Shown: piece after piece, positions 1-5,840 of the stretch
Layout: each line of letters starts with the position of its first letter
How positions within the stretch are numbered: the stretch's first letter is position 1
Source of the DNA: Pseudomonadota bacterium
Lineage (GTDB): Bacteria; Pseudomonadota; Alphaproteobacteria; Rhizobiales; Xanthobacteraceae
DNA length: 5,928 bases
Direction: 5' to 3'
Assembly: GCA_021779635.1 (NCBI GenBank)
Contig: JAJYAH010000468.1
Location: 1-5,928, forward strand
Translations under genes and position numbers: made by a program
Notes under the pieces: model-generated
What the model saw: the letters and a program-made list of their open reading frames with translations, nothing else
The model's database searches: none
Told to the model about the DNA's origin: nothing

Positions 1-1077
1 GGTCGCCCGAATGTCGCGCAAAAACAGCAGCACCACGATGACGGCGAGAATGGCGCCTTCGAACAGCGTTGAGATCGCTGCCTCGTAGTTGCCTTTGGTA
101 AACTCCACCGAGGTGTCGATCAGCTTGAGATCGACATCGGGATAGGCAATTTTCAGCGCGTCGATCCGCTTCTGAACGGCGGCTGCGACCACCACGTCGC
201 TGGCGCCCTTCGACCGCTTGATGCCGAGCGCCACCACCGGCTCGCCGTTGAAGCGGGCAAATGTCCGGCGGTCGGCGATGGTGTCGGTGACGGTGCCGAG
301 ATCGTCCAGACGTACTTCGCCGCCTCCGAACAACGGAATCATGGTTCCGGCGAGTTCGTTGAGCGTCTTGGCGCCGGCCAGCGTCCGGATCGCCTGGTCG
401 TTCTTGCCGATCTCCGCCCGGCCGCCGGCAAGGTCGACATTGGTGCCGCGCAGGCTTTGGCTGACATTGACGGCGGTCAGGCCGGCCGCCTGCAGCCGGT
501 CCGGATCGAGCGAGACTAGAATCTCGCGCTCGACACCGCCGATGCGCTCGACCTGGGCGACGTTACGCACGCCCTGCAGCGCGCGTTTGACGACGTCGTC
601 GACGAAATAGGACAATTGCTCCGGCGTCTTGCCCGGCGATATCGCGGCATAAGTGACGATCGGCAGGCCGATGACGTCGACGCGCTGGATCAGAGGCTCG
701 TTGACGTTTTGCGGCAGGTTGCTGCGGACGCGGGTGACGGCGTCCTTGACGTCGTTCAGCGCCCGGTCGGTGTTGGTCTCAAGGGCGAACTGGATCGTCG
801 TCAGCGACAGCCCGTCGGTGATCGACGATGAAATGTGCCGCACGCCCTCGACGCCCGATACGCCGTCTTCGATGGTCTTGGTGACCTGGGATTCCAGTTC
901 GGCCGGCGCGGCGCCGAATTGCGATACCGCGACCGAGATCACCGGGATGTCGGCGCTGGGCAGGCGCGTCACGGCGAGCTTGGTGAAACTCAGCCAGCCC
1001 AGCACCAGCAGGATGATCGAAAACACGACGGAAGGCAGCGGGTTGCGGATCGACCATGCCGAGATATTTAAAGCCAT
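1..1077 (-). CDS. RND efflux pump inner-membrane permease, N-terminal part (AcrB/HAE1-like)
   Basis: This is a proton-driven RND exporter subunit of the inner membrane; only the first 359 residues are visible and the gene continues past the left edge. RND permeases are usually about 1,000-1,050 residues. A cytoplasmic N-terminus and TM1 (about residues 13-32, SVVFSIILLVLG) are followed by the first periplasmic porter/docking region. It includes RLPSADIPVISV, a stretch typical of the first porter subdomain, and FALETNTDRALNDVKDAV. The visible part ends in TM2 (about 338-353) followed by FLRDIRAT, equivalent to FLQNFRAT of AcrB. The proton-relay residues lie outside the window, so activity cannot be judged. 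The ATG at 1077 shares its A with the adaptor's TGA stop (TGATG), so translation is probably coupled to that gene. The substrate is unknown; HAE1-type (hydrophobic compounds) fits better than a heavy-metal CzcA type, but that is inference. Confidence 0.95.
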   Translation of the reverse strand, partial: MALNISAWSIRNPLPSVVFSIILLVLGWLSFTKLAVTRLPSADIPVISVAVSQFGAAPAELESQVTKTIEDGVSGVEGVRHISSSITDGLSLTTIQFALETNTDRALNDVKDAVTRVRSNLPQNVNEPLIQRVDVIGLPIVTYAAISPGKTPEQLSYFVDDVVKRALQGVRNVAQVERIGGVEREILVSLDPDRLQAAGLTAVNVSQSLRGTNVDLAGGRAEIGKNDQAIRTLAGAKTLNELAGTMIPLFGGGEVRLDDLGTVTDTIADRRTFARFNGEPVVALGIKRSKGASDVVVAAAVQKRIDALKIAYPDVDLKLIDTSVEFTKGNYEAAISTLFEGAILAVIVVLLFLRDIRAT

Positions 1078-2006
1078 CAGCGTACCCGCGTTCGATCGAG
1101 GTCCTCGGCGAACATGGTCTTGATCTGGTCGCCGTCATGCAACGAGCTGCCGGCGTCGGCCACGACGATTTCGCCGACATCGAGGCCCTGAAGGATTTCC
1201 GTGCTCGTATCGGACACCAGTCCGACCCGAACCTTCCGCGTCTCAACCGTATTTCCTTTGACCACCTGGACGGTGAGGTGGTCAATGGCAGTACGGGGGA
1301 TCGCGACCCCGCAGCTGCGTCTGGCATCAATGTTGGCGCGGGCGAACATACCGACCTTGAGCGAGGGGTTCTTGGGGAGCGATATCCGGACGTGGCCAAG
1401 CTGGCTGGTACGATCGATTTGCGGCGAAACCAGCCTGACGTGCCCCACGAGGTCCGGCGCATCGTCGCGGCTTACCCGCACCGTCACTCCCGGACTGAGC
1501 TTCAACATGTGGACGGCCGGCACTTCGGCGTCGAGTTCAATTTCGTCGTTGACGGAAATTCGAAACATCGGTCCGGCCTGCGGCGAGGCCGGCGCTCCGA
1601 CGATGGTGCGGACCTGGGTAACCAATCCGGCGGCCGGAGCGCGCAACGAGGTCGGTGCCGGTTTCGCGCCGCCGGCGGGACTTCCGGGTTGCGTCGGCGG
1701 TGGCGTCAGCCGCGCCAATTCCTGATTATCGCTGACCATGTCGCCTTCATGGACCAGAAGTTCCGAAACCTTGGACCCTTCCTGGTCGACGCCGACAACC
1801 GCTTCCCTGCGGGGCACGAAAAATCCAGTGACCCGCACGGTGTCGGAGAAGCAGGCATTGGTGGATTTTGTCACGATGACGAGGGCGTCGCCCGGCGTTT
1901 CCTTTTCCTCGGCGTGCGGCCGGTGCTCGATCCAGTAATACCCTCCCGCCAAAGCCGCGACACCGACCACTGCCAACGCAGGCTTGAGATATTCGGAGAG
2001 CATCAT
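1077..2006 (-). CDS. Short RND periplasmic adaptor (membrane fusion protein, HlyD/AcrA family)
   Basis: This adaptor would link the RND permease encoded directly downstream to an outer-membrane channel, which is not encoded in the window. Its 309 residues are short for the family, usually about 350-420. An N-terminal membrane anchor (about residues 8-26, no lipobox cysteine) leads to the first lipoyl half-motif (about 58-100, with VSELLVHEGDMVSDNQELARL). The second lipoyl half follows (about 120-150, SLRAPAAGLVTQV), then a beta-barrel (about 151-227, with LKVGMFARANI) and a membrane-proximal domain (about 228-298, with VAIPRTAI). Between the two lipoyl halves, where AcrA has a long coiled-coil hairpin, there is only a Pro/Gly linker of about 19 residues (101-119). 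The start is one of two adjacent ATGs (2006 or 2003); neither has a clear Shine-Dalgarno sequence. An inverted repeat upstream at 2059..2082 suggests repressor control. The family call is firm; the substrate is unknown. Confidence 0.93.
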   Translation of the reverse strand: MMLSEYLKPALAVVGVAALAGGYYWIEHRPHAEEKETPGDALVIVTKSTNACFSDTVRVTGFFVPRREAVVGVDQEGSKVSELLVHEGDMVSDNQELARLTPPPTQPGSPAGGAKPAPTSLRAPAAGLVTQVRTIVGAPASPQAGPMFRISVNDEIELDAEVPAVHMLKLSPGVTVRVSRDDAPDLVGHVRLVSPQIDRTSQLGHVRISLPKNPSLKVGMFARANIDARRSCGVAIPRTAIDHLTVQVVKGNTVETRKVRVGLVSDTSTEILQGLDVGEIVVADAGSSLHDGDQIKTMFAEDLDRTRVR

Positions 2007-2036
2007 CGCCGCATCAATCCAGACTTGAGTCGCAAC

Positions 2037-2065
2037 AGTATGCCCCGAAATGCCGCCAATGACAG
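2037..2065 (-). promoter_or_regulatory. Possible promoter of the adaptor-RND operon
   Basis: On the minus strand CTGTCA (2065..2060) and CATACT (2042..2037) are separated by 17 bp, and each matches the sigma-70 consensus at four of six positions. Transcription would begin near 2030, about 24 nt before the ATG. The -35 lies inside one arm of the inverted repeat, which makes biological sense for repression. The elements themselves are weak, so this is tentative. Confidence 0.3.
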
Positions 2066-2082
2066 GGGTCGAAACCTGTCAT
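2059..2082. promoter_or_regulatory. Candidate repressor operator (inverted repeat ATGACAGG-N8-CCTGTCAT)
   Basis: Two exact 8-bp arms, ATGACAGG (2059..2066) and CCTGTCAT (2075..2082), flank an 8-bp spacer. The element lies 53-76 bp upstream of the adaptor start and is followed on neither strand by a T-run, so a terminator is unlikely. Dyads of this size and position are typical operators of TetR- or MarR-type repressors of RND efflux operons. No regulator gene is present in the window, so its binder is unknown. Confidence 0.5.
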
Positions 2083-2133
2083 GGTGCGTGCAATAACCGC
2101 AAAAACGTCCGGTCGGACAGGCCCGTGACCGCT

Positions 2134-2168
2134 AGAACGAATGAGCGTCCCGCAAGGCTGCGGGACGC
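2134..2168 (-). terminator. Probable intrinsic terminator after the OmpA-family gene
   Basis: A perfect 10-bp GC-rich stem (arms 2145..2154 and 2159..2168) closes a 4-nt loop. Read on the minus strand, it is followed by TCATTCGTTCT (2144..2134), which is moderately T-rich. It begins 82 nt past the OmpA stop codon and before the adaptor promoter region, so it would separate the two leftward transcription units. The tail is not a pure T-run, hence some doubt. On the plus strand the flank is not T-rich and no gene points at it. Confidence 0.65.
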
Positions 2169-2250
2169 ATCGTAGCTGCAAATCCTTGCTCGGCGTCACG
2201 GCCGCTTCACTTCGGAGGTTGCCTGGACCGGAGATCACCCGGGCCCGGAG

Positions 2251-2910
2251 TTACTGGGACGCGGTCGTTTTGTTCGCCATGTTGACGACCTGCACGCGGC
2301 GGTTCACGTCCGCCGTCGGGTGGCTCGGGTCCTTGAGCTTCGTCTTGCCGTAGCCGACGGTCACAAGGTCGGACCCGGCAATGCCGAACTTATCGGTCAG
2401 ATAGCGCTTGATCGAATCTGCACGCCGCTCGGACAGGTCCTGATTGTAAGCGTCGCTGCCGACCGCGTCGGTATGGCCTGCGACGATGAAGGTCGAACCT
2501 TTCAGATCCGGATTGGTCAGTGCCCGCCCCAGCGTCTGAACCGAGGACAGCGATCTTCTGCTGATATCGGCCGAATTGTAATCGAAGTTGATTTCGAGAT
2601 CGATGTTCGGCTTGTCCTTGGCGATGGTGGCGATTTCTTCGCGCTCGGCGGCCGACAGCGAGCGCGTAGCCCGGTTACGGATGGTCTGAACGAAACGTCC
2701 CTCGGCGGCGACCGCTTCGGGGTCAGCCTTGGGGCCCACCGACAGGCCTCTGGTCAAATGGGGCTTGGCCGGGGTCAGCGCCTGGAGGATTTGTCCCTCC
2801 GTGACGTCGTCAGCGGCGGCGGCTGTTCCGATGCCGACGGAAAACGCGGCACCAATCGTCACGATCGAAAGGATCGCGGCAAGATTTCTCCTTCCACTTA
2901 TTTTCGACAT
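2251..2910 (-). CDS. Secreted OmpA-family peptidoglycan-binding protein
   Basis: This 219-residue envelope protein has a Sec signal peptide (about residues 1-33, ending TAAAA before DD) and a short helical region (about 34-100). The C-terminal OmpA-like domain (about 104-211) includes INFDYNSADI, VAGHTDAVGSDAYNQDLSER and NRRVQVV. D148 and R163, 15 residues apart, fit the pair that binds the diaminopimelate of peptidoglycan in OmpA domains. There is no N-terminal beta-barrel and no lipobox, so it is probably a soluble periplasmic, wall-bound protein. The open frame extends upstream to an ATG at 3048, but the added 46 residues are not signal-like. The ATG at 2910 has an excellent AGGAGGG (2924..2918) seven bases upstream, which decides the start. 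It lies 150 bp downstream of the caspase-like gene on the same strand, probably as a co-transcribed partner. The family is firm; the role is inferred. Confidence 0.93.
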   Translation of the reverse strand: MSKISGRRNLAAILSIVTIGAAFSVGIGTAAAADDVTEGQILQALTPAKPHLTRGLSVGPKADPEAVAAEGRFVQTIRNRATRSLSAAEREEIATIAKDKPNIDLEINFDYNSADISRRSLSSVQTLGRALTNPDLKGSTFIVAGHTDAVGSDAYNQDLSERRADSIKRYLTDKFGIAGSDLVTVGYGKTKLKDPSHPTADVNRRVQVVNMANKTTASQ

Positions 2911-2917
2911 CGCCAGT

Positions 2918-2924
2918 CCCTCCT
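2918..2924 (-). promoter_or_regulatory. Strong Shine-Dalgarno that fixes the OmpA-family start
   Basis: AGGAGGG on the minus strand ends seven bases before the ATG at 2910. It is the clearest ribosome binding site in the window and argues against the upstream in-frame ATG at 3048. Confidence 0.85.
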
Positions 2925-3060
2925 GCGCTGCGCGCACATTCTCAATATATTGCCTTTGCAAATAGGCCGCCGCGAACCGGTCGCGCGCGGCTGCTGGTGC
3001 TTTGTCTCCGGCGCCCGCCTCAGGGTTCGAGGGAACGCCGACCCTCAATTCAAATTATCG

Positions 3061-4551
3061 TCAATCTACCCCGTAACTTGCGAATTCCTTGACAATATTC
3101 GGGTCCATGGCTTTGGCATTGGAAACGTCCAGTTCGCCCTCTGAAATCGAACCATTGCGCTGCTTGGCGAGCCCGCGCCCGTACAGCGACGACGTCAGTC
3201 TTGGATTGATCTTGAGCGCGGCGTCAAAATCGGCGATCGCGTTCTTGGCCATGCCGCTCTTCAAATTGAGCAGGCCGCGGCTGTCGAGGGCATCGACAAA
3301 GTTTGGGCGCAACCGGAGCGCTTCGTTGCAATCCTTCAATGCAGCCTGCAGGTCGCCGATGACGGTACGCGCCCAGCAGCGGTTGTTGAAGGCTTCCACA
3401 TCCTTGGAGTTCAGCCGCAGCGTGTCGCTGAAATCATTGATGGCAAGGTTGTACGCTCCCTTGCTGGCGAAGACCTGTCCGCGCCGATAGTACGTGTTGG
3501 GGTCGTTGGGATTTTTGGCAATCTTGTCGGTCAGGTCTTTGATGATCGGGTCTTCGCTGAGCGATGGGGCGTCTTTCTTTTCCAGCGGCTCGTCCTTCTT
3601 TTCAACCTGCTTGTCGGCGGGCGGAGTCGGGGGTTCGGACGGCTTTGTCGGCGGCGGTTCGTAGTGCGGCGTCGGTGCCGTTTCGTAGTGCGGTGTCGGC
3701 GCGGGTTCGTGGTGCGGAGTCGGCACGGGTTCGGGAATTGGCTGGGGAGGGTTCATCGCCTGCGGGCCGGGCGGTTGCGGTGGCGCGCCCGAACCCGGGA
3801 TAAATGAAAAGTCCTCCGCCAGGGAGGACGAAATCCAGGGCACCTGCTCGCTGCGGGATGCGCGGGTGACGCCGACGCGGGTCCGATTGAGCGTTTCTTC
3901 GGCCATCAGGTCGGGGACACGAATTTCCTTCAGCAATTCCTGCACGAACAGGCTGTGGTCGCTGCCATTGTCGCTGATGACGGAGCTGAGCGCCGCCGAA
4001 TACATCACCAGCGTTCCGTTTGGCGCGATCACCGGCGCCAGGCCCGCGGAGAAGCTGCGGAACCGGCGTTCGAACGGATTGCGCCGGCTGGCGTCGATCA
4101 GGGCGATCTTGACGCCTGCCCCGCGATTGTTGATTTCACCCAGCACCGTCTCCAGGCTGAAGCCATCGCGACGAACATCCGGTTCGGTCCAGATCTGTGC
4201 ATCGACCGGGATCATATAGCTCTGGCGCGCCGACTGGACGCCAAACCCGCTGAAGAAAATCAGCACGATCGAACCGGGCTTGATGCGCGCGTAAAGGTGG
4301 TCGAAGGCGCGCCGCATCGCGTCGCCCGTCAGATTTTCTCCGACCTCGACGCTAAAGCCGTCGCGCTTGAGTTCGTCGGCGACGTCGCGGGCGTCGTTGA
4401 TGGGCTCCTTGAGAGGCGCCTCGGCGTCGGGGTATTTCGCGTTGCCGATGACCAGCGCAAACCGGTCCGCGTGACTGTCGGCGGCGACCGACGGAACGAT
4501 CGATACCACTGATAAAATCAGGATCACAAGCAATGCGAGGCGGATTTTCAT
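3061..4551 (-). CDS. Secreted caspase-fold (peptidase C14) protein with Pro-rich linker and TPRs; predicted pseudocaspase
   Basis: The 496-residue product begins with a Sec signal peptide (about 1-24, ending SVAA before DSHADR). A caspase/metacaspase p20-like domain follows (about 29-250), with RFALVIGNAKY, EPINDARDVADELKRDGF, SYMIPVDA and NPF all matching bacterial family members. The usual SGHG and DAC motifs read SGFG and DAS instead. Phe103 and Ser155 replace the catalytic His and Cys, and no cysteine occurs before residue 391, so protease activity is not expected. A Pro-rich linker (about 254-312) contains three PTPH repeats, followed by a charged Lys/Glu/Asp stretch. Four TPRs (about 352-487) end the protein; its only cysteines, C391 and C408, lie in TPR2. 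It is probably a periplasmic binding or scaffold protein acting with the downstream OmpA-type product. A promoter candidate lies at 4623..4653. The ribosome site is weak, but the signal peptide supports the ATG at 4551. Confidence 0.94.
   Translation of the reverse strand: MKIRLALLVILILSVVSIVPSVAADSHADRFALVIGNAKYPDAEAPLKEPINDARDVADELKRDGFSVEVGENLTGDAMRRAFDHLYARIKPGSIVLIFFSGFGVQSARQSYMIPVDAQIWTEPDVRRDGFSLETVLGEINNRGAGVKIALIDASRRNPFERRFRSFSAGLAPVIAPNGTLVMYSAALSSVISDNGSDHSLFVQELLKEIRVPDLMAEETLNRTRVGVTRASRSEQVPWISSSLAEDFSFIPGSGAPPQPPGPQAMNPPQPIPEPVPTPHHEPAPTPHYETAPTPHYEPPPTKPSEPPTPPADKQVEKKDEPLEKKDAPSLSEDPIIKDLTDKIAKNPNDPNTYYRRGQVFASKGAYNLAINDFSDTLRLNSKDVEAFNNRCWARTVIGDLQAALKDCNEALRLRPNFVDALDSRGLLNLKSGMAKNAIADFDAALKINPRLTSSLYGRGLAKQRNGSISEGELDVSNAKAMDPNIVKEFASYGVD
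3658..3729 (-). repeat. Three tandem 24-bp repeats coding the PTPH linker
   Basis: Copies at 3658..3681, 3682..3705 and 3706..3729 each start TTCGT on the plus strand and differ at only a few positions. They encode the eight-residue units EPVPTPHH, EPAPTPHY and ETAPTPHY in the linker between the caspase-like domain and the TPRs; a degenerate EPPPTKPS unit follows. Copy number may vary between strains through slippage. Confidence 0.85.
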
Positions 4552-4622
4552 ATGACGTCAGTCCAGCCAACAACGCGCCGACCCCAGCTTGCGCCTCGGC
4601 GACCTTACCTCACGAAAATGGC

Positions 4623-4653
4623 ATTATCAAACCGGGCTCCCAAGTCTTGTCAA
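4623..4653 (-). promoter_or_regulatory. Sigma-70-like promoter for the caspase-like/OmpA unit
   Basis: On the minus strand a perfect TTGACA (4653..4648) is followed after 19 bp by GATAAT (4628..4623), five of six matches to the -10 consensus. The spacer is 2 bp longer than ideal, which often means activator dependence or modest strength. Transcription would start near 4616, giving a leader of about 65 nt before the ATG at 4551. Confidence 0.55.
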
Positions 4654-4675
4654 CTGCCAGCCAGCGCCGCCGCGG

Positions 4676-4698
4676 ACCGCGACAATTAACCGCGACAA
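4676..4698. repeat. Tandem direct repeat upstream of the leftward promoter
   Basis: ACCGCGACAA occurs at 4676..4685 and again at 4689..4698, with TTA between (13-bp period). It starts 23 bp upstream of the TTGACA element of the caspase-like gene, a position where activators such as response regulators bind. The core GACAAG recurs at 4712..4717. The repeat is exact; its function is inferred. Confidence 0.5.
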
Positions 4699-4836
4699 GG
4701 CCTTCAATCATGACAAGCACTTCGGTCCTGCGCGTGATCCCGGAATGAGCCGGTGATCGATGTGCTGCGGCCGTCGCGCTGGTCGCACGCGCTCGCAGAC
4801 GACTGTTTCTGAAGCCCTCGGACGTGGCGATGCGGT

Positions 4837-4856
4837 AATGTGACCCATCTCACATT
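4837..4856. promoter_or_regulatory. CRP/FNR-family binding site candidate (AATGTGA-N6-TCACATT)
   Basis: Two exact 7-bp arms, AATGTGA (4837..4843) and TCACATT (4850..4856), surround a 6-bp spacer. The core TGTGA-N6-TCACA is the E. coli CRP consensus, and CRP-like proteins of alphaproteobacteria can use similar sites; it does not match the FixK/FNR core TTGAT-N4-ATCAA. The site is centred about 170 bp before the hydrolase start and about 230 bp from the predicted leftward start of transcription, so the rightward operon is the likelier target. I could not place a matching -10 with confidence. Confidence 0.6.
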
Positions 4857-5015
4857 GGGCGGGGTCTCGCGCTCGACGTCCCCTAAATCTTCGGCCGGAT
4901 GCTGCGGTTCAAGCTGATTTTCATGCTTCCGTTGCAAAGCCGCCGGTTTACCTTTGCGGATGACAATGGCTTGGTGAGGCGATCGGCTAATCAGCAAGCA
5001 AGAAAAGTGGAACCG

Positions 5016-5822
5016 ATGGCAAACACCTACCAAATCTACGCCCTCCGCTATGCGACGATGTCGCCCCGTACGCCGCACCTGAATTTTCTGATTCCGGATC
5101 CGCATGAGACGACCGCGCAGGATCTCGACTATTTCGTCTGGCTGATCCGGGGCGGCGGCCGCGACATCCTGGTCGATACCGGGTTCAACGCCGAAGAGGC
5201 GGGTCTGCGAAATCGCAAGCTCACGCTCGATCCGGTCGATGCGCTCGAGCGCTTTGGCGTAAGGGCCGACAGCATCAGGGACATTGTCGTCACCCATCTG
5301 CATTACGATCACGCCGGTAATCTCGACCGTTTCCCCCAGGGGCGGTTCCATCTGCAGGATCGCGAGATGAGCTACGCCACCGGGCGTTGCATGTGCAACG
5401 GCATGCTCCGGCATCCGTTTTCGATCGAGCATGTCACGCTGATGGTGCGTCACGTCTACGGCGAGCGCGTCAGCTTTCATTCCGGCGATGGCGAGGTTGC
5501 CCCGGGCGTGACCGTGCATCGGGTCGGCGGCCATTCCGACGGCCTGCAGGTGGTGCGGGTGGAGACCGAGCGTGGCCCCGTGGTGCTGGCCTCGGACGCC
5601 GCGCATTACTACGCCAATCTGCAGCGCCGCAGCCCGTTTCCGATCGTCTACAATGTCGGCGACATGGCGCAGGGCTGGGAAATCGTCGAGCGGCTCGCCG
5701 GCCATCCTGATCGCTTCATTCCCGGCCATGATCCGATCGTGAGCGAGATCTATCCCCGTGCCAGCGACAAGGTCGATGCATTTGCGTTGCACCTGAAACC
5801 GTCGCGCTCCTTTGTCAGATAG
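5016..5822 (+). CDS. Metallo-beta-lactamase-fold hydrolase, N-acyl homoserine lactonase-like
   Basis: The 268-residue product resembles the AiiA/AttM group of dinuclear-zinc lactonases. The metal motif HLHYDH (residues 94-99; ligands H94, H96, D98, H99) lies in VVTHLHYDHAGN. It is followed by H173 (GGHSDG), the bridging D194 (SDAAHYY) and H238 (IPGHD), so the full ligand set is present. ILVDTGF (51-57) is the usual strand before the metal site. No signal peptide is seen, so it is probably cytoplasmic. The frame is open from an ATG at 4899, but MANTYQIYALRYATM at 5016 begins where the family begins, with purine-rich AGAAAAGTGGAA just upstream. The next gene, a hydroxyacid dehydrogenase, lies 18 bp downstream in an apparent operon, which favours a catabolic lactone substrate over pure quorum quenching. 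Acyl-homoserine lactones remain possible, because substrate cannot be read from the sequence. Confidence 0.92.
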   Translation: MANTYQIYALRYATMSPRTPHLNFLIPDPHETTAQDLDYFVWLIRGGGRDILVDTGFNAEEAGLRNRKLTLDPVDALERFGVRADSIRDIVVTHLHYDHAGNLDRFPQGRFHLQDREMSYATGRCMCNGMLRHPFSIEHVTLMVRHVYGERVSFHSGDGEVAPGVTVHRVGGHSDGLQVVRVETERGPVVLASDAAHYYANLQRRSPFPIVYNVGDMAQGWEIVERLAGHPDRFIPGHDPIVSEIYPRASDKVDAFALHLKPSRSFVR

Positions 5823-5840
5823 CGCCAAGCGAGCAAACGG

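Larger units (their letters stand above)
4552..5015. other. Divergent intergenic region with regulatory elements, no gene seen
   Basis: These 464 bp separate the leftward caspase/OmpA unit from the rightward hydrolase/dehydrogenase unit. They hold a leftward sigma-70-like promoter, a tandem 10-bp direct repeat and a CRP-type palindrome, each listed separately. I found no tRNA-like fold, terminator or small gene with a convincing ribosome site. Open frames entering the region are extensions or antisense frames of the flanking genes. No rightward -35/-10 pair stands out. Confidence 0.7.

Noticed and set aside
1056..2096. A 346-codon plus-strand open frame opposite the adaptor gene
   Set aside because: Its composition is rich in Arg, Gly, Asp and His without recognisable motifs, and it is fully antisense to clear adaptor and permease genes.
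2014..2238. A 74-codon minus-strand frame between the OmpA-type and adaptor genes
   Set aside because: It runs through the terminator hairpin and the inverted repeat, has no good ribosome site and no recognisable family.
2911..3048. N-terminal extension of the OmpA-type protein from an ATG at 3048
   Set aside because: The extra 46 residues are not signal-like and would bury the signal peptide; the ATG at 2910 has a strong Shine-Dalgarno.
3010..3060. Possible hairpin between the caspase-like and OmpA-type genes
   Set aside because: Only 5-bp arms (AGGGT/ACCCT or GAGGG/CCCTC) that compete with each other, and no T-run, so no terminator can be supported.
4553..4560. Palindrome TGACGTCA directly upstream of the caspase-like start codon
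   Set aside because: An 8-bp palindrome is expected by chance at this scale; it lies between the ribosome site region and the ATG, where no operator is needed to explain anything.
4710..4748. Short frame MTSTSVLRVIPE as a possible leader peptide
   Set aside because: No ribosome site, no attenuator-like hairpins after it, and no amino-acid bias linked to the downstream genes.
4899..5015. N-terminal extension of the lactonase-type protein from an ATG at 4899
   Set aside because: The extra 39 residues show no family similarity, and the protein start MANTYQIYAL fits the usual family start.
4704..5828. A 374-codon open frame on the minus strand opposite the lactonase-type gene
   Set aside because: It is antisense to a gene with a complete set of metal ligands; its His/Arg-rich composition is typical of the reverse frame of GC-rich DNA and it shows no domain.
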